Shown: positions 1-9,031, counted from the stretch's first letter. The stretch is DNA of 64,000 bases from Paludisphaera borealis (GCF_001956985.1 NZ_CP019082.1:1674001-1738000), one strand, 5' to 3'. Translations and numbers: made by a program. Notes: a model not told the origin generated them from the letters alone.

Positions 1-2
1 TC

Positions 3-737
3 AGCGTTGAGCGCCTGGGACGCAGGCAGACGCTCCTCGATCAGATCAACCACCACCAGAACGAGGCCCTGACGCAGCCGTCGACCGGCGGCGATTCCAT
101 GAGCGACCAGCGCGCGCGGGCGATGTCGCTGCTGCTGTCGGGCAAGGTCTCGGGCGCGTTCGATCTGGACAAGGAAGACCCGAAGACCCGCGACCGCTAC
201 GGCCGGCACACGTTCGGTCAGTCGCTGTTGCTCGCCCGCCGGCTGGTCGAGGCCGGCGTGCCGATCGTCCAGGTGAACATGGGCCGTGTGCAGCAGTGGG
301 ACACCCACTCGCAGAACTTCAAGAACCTCAAGGAACACCTCCTACCCCCCACCGACCGCGGCGTCTCCGCCCTGCTCGACGACCTCAAGAGCCGGGGCCT
401 GCTCGACGAGACCCTGGTGGTCATGACCGGCGAGTTCGGCCGCACGCCTCGGATCGGGTCGAGCACCGGCAACAACAACACGCCCGACGGCCGCGACCAC
501 TGGGCGGCGGTCTTCTCCGCGCTCTTCGCCGGCGGAGGCGTCCAGGGGGGCCAGGTCGTCGGCGCCTCCGACCGGATCGGCGCGCACCCGGCGAGCCCGC
601 CGTACGCCCCCGCCGACCTCGCCGCGACCATCTACCAGTCGTTCGGCGTCGACCCCGCCTCGGAGATTCGCGACCGCTTCGGCCGTCCCATCCGCCTCTG
701 CGACGGCCAGCCCATCGCGCCGTTGTACTCGGCCTGA
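3..737 (+). CDS. DUF1501 family protein, C-terminal part (5' end outside window)
   Basis: The reading frame is open from base 3, so the gene begins before the window; an ATG at 99 is internal. The visible 244 residues match the C-terminal half of DUF1501 proteins, the secreted, sulfatase-like family expanded in planctomycetes. Hallmarks seen are FGQSLLLARRLVEAGVPIVQV, a WDTHS motif, a GEFGRTPRI motif followed by GRDHW, and a final block on a C-terminal 'IYQSFGVDP'. The family has an alkaline-phosphatase/sulfatase-like fold, but the substrate is not known. Such genes usually follow a DUF1549/DUF1553 gene, as happens at 4493-8228 here; the expected partner would lie left of the window. Family call is firm, function open. 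Confidence 0.9.
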   Translation, partial: SVERLGRRQTLLDQINHHQNEALTQPSTGGDSMSDQRARAMSLLLSGKVSGAFDLDKEDPKTRDRYGRHTFGQSLLLARRLVEAGVPIVQVNMGRVQQWDTHSQNFKNLKEHLLPPTDRGVSALLDDLKSRGLLDETLVVMTGEFGRTPRIGSSTGNNNTPDGRDHWAAVFSALFAGGGVQGGQVVGASDRIGAHPASPPYAPADLAATIYQSFGVDPASEIRDRFGRPIRLCDGQPIAPLYSA

Positions 738-844
738 AGTCCAATCGCGCCAGGGGCTACAGCCTGACGCGGCCGTTGGAAATTCGCCCGCTGCGCCCTT
801 GACCCGGGACGACCGCTCGCGGACCCTCGGATTGGAAGTATTTA

Positions 845-1855
845 ATGATCCAGGGCATAGAGGCGAAGGCGGCGGCGACCATGGATACATCAAAGATTCC
901 CGATCCGATTCTCGAGGTCTTCCGGGGCGTCGGCCAGGTGTTTTTCGAGGAGAACGCTCTGACGGGTGCTCTGATGAGTGCCGGCCTGGCGTTCAATTCA
1001 CCGCTGATGGCGACAGGCGCGGTCGTCGGTTCGGCGATCGGGACGGCCACGGCCCGGGCCATGAAATTCGACGAGGGGGAGATCAAGGCGGGGATCTACG
1101 GCTTCAACTCCACGCTCATCGGCATCGCCACGTTCTTCCACTTCCAACCTTCGGTGATGAGCGTCATTCTGCTGATCGCCGGTTGCGTCGCCGGGGCCTT
1201 CGTCACCCGGTTGATGCGGGGGCACGTTCCGTTCCCGACCTACACTGCGCCGTTCATCGTCACCACCTGGGCCGTGTACTTTCTGGGCTTGGCGCTGCAC
1301 GTGGCTCAGGTCCCCCCCTCGGACGAGCCGGCCGATACGTACCTCGCCGGGTCGATCCCGGGCATCGCGAGCGCCGAGGGTGAAACCACGGCCGAAGGCA
1401 AGCCGGCTCCGAGCGAGTCGAGAGGCAACATCGCCATCGACATCGTCGAGGCGGCGACCCGAGCCATCGGCGAAGTCAAGTTCCAGGGAAGCATCTGGAC
1501 CGGCATCCTGTTCCTGGTCGGGATCGGCCTGAACAACAAGGCGCACGCGGCCTGGGTGTTCGTCGCATCGCTGATCGCCACGTTCGTGGCCGTCTACCAC
1601 CACGACCCGTCCCACGACGTCGCCCTCGGACTGAGCCAGTACAGCGCCCCGTTGACGGCCGTCGCCCTCTACTTATGGCGTAAATCGCTGGTCGCGCCGC
1701 TTCTGGGCATCATGCTCTCGGTGCCGCTGACCGAGGTCTTCCCCCTCACCGGCCTCCCGACCTACACGGCCCCCTTCGTGCTGGCCGCCTGGATCGTCAT
1801 CCTTCTCGAACACTACGAGGACAAGCTGTTCGGCAAACCCAAGACAGCCGTCTGA
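845..1855 (+). CDS. Urea transporter (UT/SLC14 family)
   Basis: 336-residue polytopic membrane protein of the urea transporter family, which forms trimeric channels for passive urea uptake. The family's two-fold internal repeat is visible: PTYTAPFIVTTW near residues 131-142 and LPTYTAPFVLAAW near 306-318 are the paired urea-pore signatures, and GIYGFNSTLIGIA near 83-95 is the matching helix motif of the first half. A hydrophilic stretch (about 155-205) separates the halves and is longer than I would expect. Start at 845 is preceded by GGAAG with about 8 nt spacing; an ATG at 881 is an alternative. No urease or urea amidolyase gene is in the window, so how urea is used is unknown. Confidence 0.88.
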   Translation: MIQGIEAKAAATMDTSKIPDPILEVFRGVGQVFFEENALTGALMSAGLAFNSPLMATGAVVGSAIGTATARAMKFDEGEIKAGIYGFNSTLIGIATFFHFQPSVMSVILLIAGCVAGAFVTRLMRGHVPFPTYTAPFIVTTWAVYFLGLALHVAQVPPSDEPADTYLAGSIPGIASAEGETTAEGKPAPSESRGNIAIDIVEAATRAIGEVKFQGSIWTGILFLVGIGLNNKAHAAWVFVASLIATFVAVYHHDPSHDVALGLSQYSAPLTAVALYLWRKSLVAPLLGIMLSVPLTEVFPLTGLPTYTAPFVLAAWIVILLEHYEDKLFGKPKTAV

Positions 1856-1897
1856 CCGCGACCGGAAAGCCATCAAGAATTCAGGCTCGGTTTCGCT

Positions 1898-3208
1898 TCA
1901 CGACAAGCCTGACCCGCCAGCGAGTGAATTTCTTCGCCGACGGTTCGGGCTCGTATCCGGAACCTCGCGGGCCGAAGCGGGTCGGCCGCCGGCTGTCGGG
2001 CTCGGCGGATTGGGTTCGTTCGCGCCGATTTGGGGACTTCTTGAAGGCCGTTCCCCTGCCTCCAGGAGCTTGGCCAGGTAGTCGGTCATCCCTTCCGCGA
2101 CAAGGGTTTCGATCGAGTCGGAGCGATACGACGGACGCGGAGCGGGAGGCTTCCTCGGGGCCGGCGGCGGGACCGGCGGATTGGGTTCCTTCGGCGTTCT
2201 TTTCTCCGCTTTCCGGGGCTGGGTCTCGGCCTTGCGGAGCTTCGCCAGCAGGTCGATCGTCCGGAGCAGCTCGCGAGTCCGGGCGGTCTGGAACCGTCGG
2301 AGCCGCTCGGCGGCGTCGCTGGCCGAGAACGAGGCTTGCTCGGCCAACTCGACTGCGTCGTCCCCCTCGATCTCTTCGAGGTCGACGATCAGGTCTTGCA
2401 GCCGTTCGATCTCGCGCTCGGCGATGCTTCGGAGGAACTCGACGCCCGCCTCGGCGCTTTCGGGCCGGGGGACGATCTCGCGCCAGACCCGCCAGGCGCT
2501 GAACGCCGGATCTTCATACGGAGTCAGCTCCTGCATCTGAAGCCAGAACCGGGTGCCCCAGTGGTCCTCGATCGTTTCCCAGGCCAGGAAGATCTCGTTC
2601 AGCTCGGGGTCGTCGATCGCGGCGAGCGGCTGTTTGCCGAGCAGCCGGACGAATCGGAACTGGTCGAGGAACGTCCAGTTCTCGTTCGAGATGATCAGAC
2701 AGCGCATCTCAACCCAGCGATCGAGGAGCCACTGTGCGCCTTCCGGAGTTTCCTCCAGCCGGGCGACGAAGGCCGAGGGGTCGTCGGTCCAGGCCGGACC
2801 CGAGATCGGCAGCAGCCGTTTCCCCGCCATGTAGAACAGCTTGCGGCCGAGGTCGCAGACCTTCGCCACACGTTTGGCGCGCGACCGGAGCATCGCCTTG
2901 CGGACCTGCTTCGCGAGCAGCGCGGTCTCGTACCGCTCGGCCCGGTCGAGGCTCCAGGAGATTCGCGCGGCGCGGCTGACCAGCTCGCGCTCGATGGCGT
3001 TGGTCGGCTGGTAGTCGTCGATCCATTCCTGGATCTTGGACTCCAGCTCGGCGGGGTCCTCGTGCGGCAGGACGAAGTTCACGGTCGTGGCGCGCAGGCC
3101 GTGCTTGAGGGCGTTGAGTCGCGATCGGGCCTTGCCGTCGTCGGTCTTAGGTCCGGAGCTTCGTTTGGCGTTGGCGCGGTTGGCCTGGATCTGGGCGTCG
3201 GTGGCCAT
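1898..3208 (-). CDS. Conserved planctomycete protein of unknown function (ANR/NALKHGL N-terminus)
   Basis: 436 residues. The N-terminus (about 8-45) has the pattern ANRANA..S.GPKT.DGKARS..NALKHGL, which recurs in many planctomycete and some acidobacterial proteins of unknown function. The rest is charged, helical and Arg/Glu-rich, with a Pro/Lys-rich linker around 335-365 and a short conserved-looking helix 'TLVAEGMTDYLAKLLEAG' near 370-388. There is no signal peptide or membrane segment. Start is supported by a GAGGAG ribosome site about 9 nt upstream. The last ~20 codons run through a degenerate copy of the dispersed inverted repeat (1902-1960), so the C-terminal tail may be repeat-derived. 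It converges on the urea transporter. I cannot assign a function. Confidence 0.75.
   Translation of the reverse strand: MATDAQIQANRANAKRSSGPKTDDGKARSRLNALKHGLRATTVNFVLPHEDPAELESKIQEWIDDYQPTNAIERELVSRAARISWSLDRAERYETALLAKQVRKAMLRSRAKRVAKVCDLGRKLFYMAGKRLLPISGPAWTDDPSAFVARLEETPEGAQWLLDRWVEMRCLIISNENWTFLDQFRFVRLLGKQPLAAIDDPELNEIFLAWETIEDHWGTRFWLQMQELTPYEDPAFSAWRVWREIVPRPESAEAGVEFLRSIAEREIERLQDLIVDLEEIEGDDAVELAEQASFSASDAAERLRRFQTARTRELLRTIDLLAKLRKAETQPRKAEKRTPKEPNPPVPPPAPRKPPAPRPSYRSDSIETLVAEGMTDYLAKLLEAGERPSRSPQIGANEPNPPSPTAGGRPASAREVPDTSPNRRRRNSLAGGSGLS
1902..1960. repeat. Degenerate copy of dispersed inverted repeat
   Basis: The arms 'ACAAGCCTGACCCGCCAGCG' (1903-1922) and 'GGTTCGGGCTCGTATCCGG' resemble the left and right arms of the repeats at 3343-3433 and 18852-18940, with several substitutions and a shorter spacer. 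It overlaps the 3' end of the leftward gene. Assigned by eye only. Confidence 0.5.
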
Positions 3209-3532
3209 GGCGGGCGTCTCCTCGAGAGGGGCGATGCAAGGGCCTCTACCGAGAAGATGTCGCCTAAAGACGGTCTTCAGAAAAAATTCCGGATTATCCC
3301 GATTATTCCAGCAAGAAAGCGCGACAGGAGGGCGGCCGTGACTACAAGCCCAAAGCGCAAGCGAGTGAATTCCCAGCCCGCGTGCTGAATCCGCAAACGC
3401 AAAACCATGAACTCGCTTGCGCTTCGGGCTTGTACTCGGACCCGGACCTCCCCGAATCCCCTTTTCATGAGGTCGGGTGTCCCGCCGGCGCGAGGAAGGC
3501 GCGCCGGCGGGTCGGAAGCGGCTTGGGAAGGG
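3209..3532. other. Intergenic region with one repeat and no gene seen
   Basis: 324 nt between two leftward genes. Apart from the inverted repeat at 3343-3433 and the ribosome site of the 3208 start, I see no convincing coding sequence. Open frames across it show no ribosome site or recognisable motif. Confidence 0.6.
3343..3433. repeat. Dispersed inverted repeat, copy 2
   Basis: Left arm begins 'TACAAGCCCAAAGCGCAAGC' (3343) and the right arm ends 'GCGCTTCGGGCTTGTA' (3433). The arms are complementary over roughly 28 nt with a couple of mismatches, separated by about 35 nt. It would fold into a long hairpin in RNA. It belongs with the repeat at 18852-18940. Confidence 0.8.
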
Positions 3533-3835
3533 TCAGGCGACGGCTTTCTCGTCGGCTTCGGACTCTTCGTAGTGGTAGACCATCAGGTTGGCGCGATGGA
3601 ATTCCTCGTGGGTCACCTCGAACGGCTGGCCGTTGATCGCCCAGAGTTCCTCGATGACCTCGTCGATCTCGCCCTCGGGCTCGTCCCAGGTCGCGACCAG
3701 GGTGTCTTCGCCCCGAACCAGCACCTCGAGCCCCTGGTCTACCAGGTAGGCTTCGATTTCGGCCTTGTGGGCCGGGTCGACGGTGAAGGTCCAGCGAATC
3801 AGCTCGATCGAAAGCGTCTCATCGGCTTCGCTCAT
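3533..3835 (-). CDS. Small acidic protein of unknown function (100 aa)
   Basis: 100 residues, rich in Glu/Asp, beginning MSEADETLSIELIRW. It has no signal peptide, membrane span or cysteine motif. The pattern is alternating strand/helix ('IRWTFTVDP', 'YLVDQGLEVLVRGEDTLVATW', 'EEFHRANLMVYHYEES'), so it is probably a small soluble alpha/beta protein. The start is the ATG at 3835 with a strong GGAGG upstream; the frame stays open further upstream, but that extension lacks a ribosome site and reads antisense to the YqeY-like gene. It is divergent from the gene at 4002. I do not recognise the family. Confidence 0.7.
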   Translation of the reverse strand: MSEADETLSIELIRWTFTVDPAHKAEIEAYLVDQGLEVLVRGEDTLVATWDEPEGEIDEVIEELWAINGQPFEVTHEEFHRANLMVYHYEESEADEKAVA

Positions 3836-4001
3836 GGTATCGTCCTCCCTCCATGGAACGCGGAATCCATACTCCCTTACCCCAATCGGTTCGCTGACCG
3901 CCCGGCTTGATAAATCGGGCCTTCCCGAGCCATGATCGAAGAACCACGCCCCGGCCTCGAAAGCGATTCGTCCCGGGACGATCGCGAGGAGAACGCCAGT
4001 T

Positions 4002-4406
4002 ATGACGATCGTGCAGAAGATGCGGAGCCAGCTCGCCCCGGCCATGAAAGCCAGGGATACCGCCAAGCTTGCGTTCCTCCGATACTGGATCGCCCAGCTC
4101 ACCCTGGGTACCGGCGCCGAGATGGCGGACGCCGACGCCGTCAAGAAGATGCGGGGGGTGCTCAAGGAGGCCAGGAGCGGCGTCACCACCTTTACGCCCG
4201 AAGAAATCAACCAGCTCGTCGAATGGGTCCCCGCCAGCCTCGGCCTCGACCAGATCCGCGAGGCGCTCGGGCCGGTCGCCGACCAGATCCGCGCGGCTCC
4301 CAAGGACGGCATGGCCCTGGGCGTCGCCATGAAAGCCCTGGCCGGCCAGCCCGTCGAGAGCGAGGACGTGAAGGCCGTCGTCAACACCCTCCGGACCCCG
4401 GCTTGA
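4002..4406 (+). CDS. GatB/YqeY domain protein
   Basis: 134-residue all-helical protein of the YqeY family, related to the C-terminal tail domain of GatB, the tRNA-dependent amidotransferase subunit. Typical features are the N-terminal 'MRSQLAPAMKARDTAKLAFLRYW', the middle 'VLKEARSGVTTFTPEEI' and the Lys/Gly-rich end 'AAPKDGMALGVAMKAL'. Stand-alone YqeY proteins have no settled role, although binding to tRNA or synthetases has been proposed. The start has an AGGAGA site about 9 nt upstream. It is divergent from the acidic 100-residue protein; the 166-nt gap between them must hold promoters for both. Confidence 0.8.
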   Translation: MTIVQKMRSQLAPAMKARDTAKLAFLRYWIAQLTLGTGAEMADADAVKKMRGVLKEARSGVTTFTPEEINQLVEWVPASLGLDQIREALGPVADQIRAAPKDGMALGVAMKALAGQPVESEDVKAVVNTLRTPA

Positions 4407-4492
4407 CCCTGGTCGCGAGTATTGTTTAACCTCTATTGAACGTCAGGGACGAAGAACACTCCATGACGAACCTTGCGGAGGGGCCGAATCGC

Positions 4493-6721
4493 ATGGCGCA
4501 ACGGGGATTCATCCGCCTGTTCTGGGGACTGCTCGCGATCGGTTCGATTTCGACCGGCGCGACGCTGTCGGCCGGCGAACCGGCGAACCTGACGACGGAC
4601 GCGGAGAAGGCGACGTTCTTCAAGTCCCAGGTCGAGCCGATCCTGACCAGGCGCTGCCTCAAGTGCCACGGCGGCGAGGCCAAGATCAAGGGGGACCTCC
4701 GCGTCGACGACCGCGAGGCGTTGCTCAAGGGGGGCGAACTCGGGCCGGCCGTCGACCTGGACGAGCCGAAGGAAAGCCTGCTGCTCAAGGCGGTCCGCTA
4801 CGACGGCCTGGAGATGCCTCCCAAGGGCCGAATCCCCGACGCCGAGATCCTGGTTCTTGAGCGCTGGATCAAGGCGGGCCTGCCGTGGTCGGGCCAGACC
4901 GACGCCAAGCCCAAGATGGCGAAGGCCGCCGAGCCCGCCAAGGCCGAGGAGCCCGCCGCGCCCGTCTGGCCGTATCGCGAGGTCGTCCGTCCGCCCGTCC
5001 CGGTCGTGAAGAATCCAGGATGGGTCCGCAACCCGATCGACGCCTTCCTGCTTTCCAAGCTGGAAACCGAGAAGCTGTCGCCCGCCTCCGAAGCCGACCG
5101 CACGACGCTCATCCGTCGGGTGTCTTACGACCTGACCGGCCTGCCGCCGACGCCCGAGGAGGTCGCCGCGTTCGTCAACGACACGTCGCGCGACGCCTAC
5201 GAGCAACTGGTCGACCGGCTGCTCGCCTCGCCGCAATACGGCGAAGCCTGGGGGCGGCACTGGCTCGACCTCGTCCGCTACGCCGAGACCAACGGCTATG
5301 AGCGCGACGGCCTCAAGCCGCTGGCCTGGCGGTATCGCGACTACGTGATCGCCGCGTTCAACCAGGACAAGCCCTACGACCGCTTCCTCCACGAGCAGCT
5401 CGCCGGCGACGAAATCGCCCCCGACTCGGTCGAAGCCCAGACCGCCACCGGCTTCTACCGGCTGGGCCTCTGGGACGACGAGCCCGCCGACCGGCCCCAG
5501 GCCCGCTACGACATGCTCGACGGCCTGGTCTCGACCGCCGGCCAGGTCTTCCTCGGTATGACCGTCAACTGCGCCCGCTGCCACGATCACAAGAAGGACC
5601 CGATCCCCCAGACCGACTACTACCGGATGATGGCCTTCTTCGTCGACGTCACCGACCAGAACGGCAAGGATTCGCGGAAGGTCGGCGGCGAGAGCGGCGT
5701 CGAGGTCATGTGCGTGGCCGAGAAGGGCCAGGCCGAGGCTCACGTGCTGTTGCGAGGCAACCCGAACCTGATCGGACCCAAGGTCGAGCCCGGCGTGCCG
5801 GTTTCCATCGACGCCGGCCACGCGACGTTCGGCTCGGGCCCCGGCAAGCGCCGGGCGTTCGCCGAATGGCTCACCGATCGCCGCAACCCGATGACCGCCC
5901 GGGTGTTCGCCAACCGTCTCTGGCAGTTCCATTTCGGCCGGGGGATCGTCCCGTCGCCCAACGACTTCGGCCAGCTCGGCGAGCCTTCGACCCACCCCGA
6001 ACTGCTCGACTGGCTGGCCGCCGAGCTGATGGACGGCGGCTGGAAGGTCAAGCGGATGCACCGCCTGATCATGCTTTCGAACGCCTACCGGATGTCGTCG
6101 AAGGCGAGCGAGCAGGCGTTGGCCCGCGACCCCGCCAACCAGTGGTTCTGGCGGTTCCCGATGCGTCGGCTCACCGCCGAGGAAGTCCGCGATGCGATTT
6201 TGTCCGCCAGCGGCGTCCTCAACCCGAAGGCCGGCGGCCCGAGCGTCTGCCCGCCGATCTCGGCCGAGGTCCTCGCCGGCCAGTCGATCCCCGGCCAGGG
6301 CTGGACGGTCTCGCCCCCGATCGAGGCGGCCCGGCGGAGCGTTTACGTTCACGTCAAGCGGTCGCTGCTGGTGCCGATCCTGGCGACCCACGACGCCGCC
6401 GACACCGACTCAAGCTGCCCGGTCCGCTACACGACGACCGTCCCCACCCAGGCGCTCGGGTTCCTGAACGGTCAGTTCTCGAACGAGCAGGCGGCCAAGC
6501 TGGCCGAGCGGTTGGAGGCCAGCAAGCCGGGCGACCTGACCGCCCAGATCCACCAGGCGATCGTCTTGACCACCTGCCGCCAGCCGCAGGCCGACGAGGT
6601 GGCCCGTGACGCGGCTTTCATCGGGTCGTTGCGGTCGCAGTCGGGTCTGTCGGACCACGGGGCGCTCGTGCAATACTGTCTGCTGACGCTGAACGCGAAC
6701 GCATTCCTTTATCTCGACTGA
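4493..6721 (+). CDS. Planctomycete cytochrome C / DUF1549 / DUF1553 protein
   Basis: 742 residues with a signal peptide ('RLFWGLLAIGSISTGATLSAG'). Domain order is a planctomycete cytochrome domain with CLKCHGG near residue 55, then DUF1549 (about 165-370, with a second CxxCH in NCARCHDHKKDPIPQ), then DUF1553 (about 440-720, with NRLWQFHFGRGIV and PMRRLTAEEVRDAIL). The two CxxCH motifs predict covalent haem and periplasmic or surface electron transfer. Proteins of this layout pair with DUF1501 proteins, and the next gene is one, 16 nt downstream. ATG 4493 is chosen because GGAGGGG lies 9 nt upstream and a clean signal peptide follows; ATG 4463 and TTG 4436 are possible. The biological substrate is unknown. 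Confidence 0.92.
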   Translation: MAQRGFIRLFWGLLAIGSISTGATLSAGEPANLTTDAEKATFFKSQVEPILTRRCLKCHGGEAKIKGDLRVDDREALLKGGELGPAVDLDEPKESLLLKAVRYDGLEMPPKGRIPDAEILVLERWIKAGLPWSGQTDAKPKMAKAAEPAKAEEPAAPVWPYREVVRPPVPVVKNPGWVRNPIDAFLLSKLETEKLSPASEADRTTLIRRVSYDLTGLPPTPEEVAAFVNDTSRDAYEQLVDRLLASPQYGEAWGRHWLDLVRYAETNGYERDGLKPLAWRYRDYVIAAFNQDKPYDRFLHEQLAGDEIAPDSVEAQTATGFYRLGLWDDEPADRPQARYDMLDGLVSTAGQVFLGMTVNCARCHDHKKDPIPQTDYYRMMAFFVDVTDQNGKDSRKVGGESGVEVMCVAEKGQAEAHVLLRGNPNLIGPKVEPGVPVSIDAGHATFGSGPGKRRAFAEWLTDRRNPMTARVFANRLWQFHFGRGIVPSPNDFGQLGEPSTHPELLDWLAAELMDGGWKVKRMHRLIMLSNAYRMSSKASEQALARDPANQWFWRFPMRRLTAEEVRDAILSASGVLNPKAGGPSVCPPISAEVLAGQSIPGQGWTVSPPIEAARRSVYVHVKRSLLVPILATHDAADTDSSCPVRYTTTVPTQALGFLNGQFSNEQAAKLAERLEASKPGDLTAQIHQAIVLTTCRQPQADEVARDAAFIGSLRSQSGLSDHGALVQYCLLTLNANAFLYLD

Positions 6722-6737
6722 TCGAGGGAGAGCTCTC

Positions 6738-8228
6738 ATGTACGAACCGGAAGAGCCTCAGGCCCCTCGCGCGTCGGGCGGACAGTTCTGCGGTCGCACG
6801 CGCCGGGAGTTCCTGTGGGAGACCGGCGGCGGGTTCACGTCGACCGCCCTGGCGGCGATGCTGGCGCAGGACGGCTTCATGGCCAAGCAGGCCCACGCGG
6901 CCGACGGCGTGACGCCGTTCGTCAGCCCGCTCGCCGCGAAGCCGTCGCCGAAGCCGGCGAAGGCCAAAAGCGTCATCTTCCTGTTCATGTACGGAGGCCC
7001 CAGCCAGGTCGACACGTTCGACTACAAGCCCAAGCTCTACCCGCTCGACGGCAAGACGATCCAGGTCAAGACGTTCGGCCGCGGCGGCAAGAAGAACGAA
7101 GGCCGCGTCGTCGGCCCCAAATGGGCGTTCAAGCCGTACGGCGAGTCGGGAAAGATGGTCTCGGACCTGTTCCCCAACCTGGGGACCTGCGTCGACGACA
7201 TGGCGTTTATCCACTCGATGTACGCCGAGTCGCCGATCCACGGCTCGGCCATGCTGATGATGAACTCGGGCCGGCTGATCAGCGGCAACCCCTGCCTGGG
7301 CTCGTGGGCGACCTACGGCCTGGGGACCGTGAACCAGAACCTGCCGGGCTTCGTGGTGATGCTCGACAAGACCGGCGGACCGATCAGCGGGCCCAAGAAC
7401 TGGTCGAGCGGATACATGCCGGCCGTCTACCAGGGGACCGTCATCCGCGCCGACGGCGTGCCGATCCACGACCTCGGTTTGCCCGCGGGCGTCGACCGGG
7501 CGACCCGCCGTCGCATGCTCGACCGGCTCCGCGAGAAGAACGAGGAGCATCGCGCCTCGCGGGCCGACAACAGCGAGCTGGCCGCCCGGATCGCCAGCTA
7601 CGAGCTGGCCTTCCAGATGCAGCAGCACGCCCCCGAGGCCGTCGACTACGCGGGCGAGACCGACGAGACGAAATCGCTGTACGGCATCGACCGCCCCGAG
7701 ACCGCCGACTTCGGCCGCAAGTGCCTTCTGGCCCGGCGACTGGTCGAGCGCGGCGTGCGATTCATCCAGGTGTATTCCGGCGGCGCCCACAACGACGACA
7801 ACTGGGACGCCCACACCGACATGATGTCCAACCACACCAAGCACGCCGGCCGGACCGACCAGCCCATCGCCGGCCTGATCAAGGACCTCAAGCGCCGGGG
7901 GTTGCTCGACGACACCCTGATCGTCTGGGGAGGCGAGTTCGGCCGCCAGCCGACCGCCGAGTTCGCCAAGGGGACCGGCCGCGACCACAATTCGTTCGGC
8001 TTCACCGTCTGGCTCGCCGGCGGCGGGATCAAGGGGGGAACCTCCGTCGGCGCGACCGACGAGCTGGGCAGCACTGCCGTCGAGGACCGGTTCCACGTCA
8101 AGAACCTCCACGCCACGATTCTGAATCAGCTCGGCTTCGACCCCAACGCCCTCTCCTACTTCTACGGCGGCCTCGACCAGAAGCTCGTCGGCGTCGAGGG
8201 GGCCGAGCCGATCGAGCAGATCATCTAA
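6738..8228 (+). CDS. DUF1501 family protein, Tat-exported
   Basis: 496 residues, full-length DUF1501. The N-terminus holds a twin-arginine signal (RTRREFLWETGGGFTSTALA, about 19-38), so it is exported folded, suggesting a metal or cofactor centre. Family motifs are VIFLFMYGGPSQVDTFDYKP near 76-95, CLLARRLVERGVRFIQVYSG, GGEFGRQP and GRDHN. It starts 16 nt after the DUF1549/DUF1553 gene with a GAGGGAGAG ribosome site, so the two are a transcription unit and probably act together at the cell surface. A partial second member of the family is at 3-737. Reaction unknown. Confidence 0.93.
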   Translation: MYEPEEPQAPRASGGQFCGRTRREFLWETGGGFTSTALAAMLAQDGFMAKQAHAADGVTPFVSPLAAKPSPKPAKAKSVIFLFMYGGPSQVDTFDYKPKLYPLDGKTIQVKTFGRGGKKNEGRVVGPKWAFKPYGESGKMVSDLFPNLGTCVDDMAFIHSMYAESPIHGSAMLMMNSGRLISGNPCLGSWATYGLGTVNQNLPGFVVMLDKTGGPISGPKNWSSGYMPAVYQGTVIRADGVPIHDLGLPAGVDRATRRRMLDRLREKNEEHRASRADNSELAARIASYELAFQMQQHAPEAVDYAGETDETKSLYGIDRPETADFGRKCLLARRLVERGVRFIQVYSGGAHNDDNWDAHTDMMSNHTKHAGRTDQPIAGLIKDLKRRGLLDDTLIVWGGEFGRQPTAEFAKGTGRDHNSFGFTVWLAGGGIKGGTSVGATDELGSTAVEDRFHVKNLHATILNQLGFDPNALSYFYGGLDQKLVGVEGAEPIEQII

Positions 8229-8272
8229 ACCTCGCCCGTTCGTCCCAGCCTTGCCGTCCGGGAGCCTCTTCC

Positions 8273-9031
8273 ATGCACCTTCGGATTCGCAGGTCGGCCT
8301 TTCTCCTGATCCCCCTGGCGATCGCGGGTTACGCGATCGGCGGCCGCGCCGAGGTCAAGACGACCCGCGCGGCCGTTTGCCGATGGGCCGAGGCACCGCC
8401 GAAGCTCGACGGCAAGCTCGACGACCCCTGCTGGCGCGGCGCCGCGCCGATCGAGGATTTCGCCGCGAACTGGGCCGGCGCTCCCCGGTCCGGAACCCGC
8501 GCGTACCTGGCCTGGGACGACGACGCGCTGTATTACGCCGCCGAGATGACCGACGCCGAGTTGCGTGCCTTCGGCACGAAGCGCAACGACCACCTGTGGG
8601 AAGGCGACGTCTTCGAGGCGTTCTTCAAGCCGAGCAAGGACCGCCCGGAGTACTACGAGTTCCAGGCGAACCCCCGCGAGGTCGTCTTCGAGGTGGCTTT
8701 CCCGCGCCGGGGCGAGCTGGGGCACGCGTTCAATCAGGAACCCGTGCTCGGCAACAAGGCGGTGGTCGCTCTCGACGGCACGCTCGATCAGCCGGGCGAC
8801 AAGGACCGGGGCTGGATCGTCGAAGGCCGCATCCCCTGGACGGCCTTCGCGGCCTCGGGCGGCGCGCCGAAGCCCGGCGCAAAGTGGTCGTTCGCCCTCT
8901 GTCGATACGACTACGGACCGGCCGGAACCGAGCCCGTGCTGATGAGCTCGGCTCCGCTCACAGAGCCCAGCTTCCACCGCTACGAGGACTACGGGACCCT
9001 GACCTTCGAAGGCCCGAAGGCCGGTCGGTAG
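8273..9031 (+). CDS. Secreted carbohydrate-binding family 9-like protein
   Basis: 252 residues with an N-terminal signal peptide (MHLRIRRSAFLLIPLAIAGYAIGG). The body matches the CBM9-like family seen in secreted planctomycete and Bacteroidetes proteins: 'KLDGKLDDPCWRGAAPI' near 45-61, 'YLAWDDDALYYAAEM', a 'FEAFFKP...YYEFQANP' block and 'WIVEGRIPWTAF'. It is a beta-sandwich that usually binds sugars; no catalytic domain is attached. It lies 44 nt after the DUF1501 gene and may belong to the same transcript. The start is the ATG at 8273; the frame is open further upstream, but that part overlaps the DUF1501 gene. Confidence 0.8.
   Translation: MHLRIRRSAFLLIPLAIAGYAIGGRAEVKTTRAAVCRWAEAPPKLDGKLDDPCWRGAAPIEDFAANWAGAPRSGTRAYLAWDDDALYYAAEMTDAELRAFGTKRNDHLWEGDVFEAFFKPSKDRPEYYEFQANPREVVFEVAFPRRGELGHAFNQEPVLGNKAVVALDGTLDQPGDKDRGWIVEGRIPWTAFAASGGAPKPGAKWSFALCRYDYGPAGTEPVLMSSAPLTEPSFHRYEDYGTLTFEGPKAGR

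Noticed and set aside
4433-6391. Long open frame on the minus strand opposite the cytochrome/DUF1549/DUF1553 gene
   Set aside because: Antisense shadow of a high-GC gene; composition is Arg/Gly/Val-rich with no motif and the plus-strand protein is unmistakable.
6618-8111. 497-codon minus-strand frame opposite the DUF1501 gene
   Set aside because: Shadow frame; no motif, no ribosome site.
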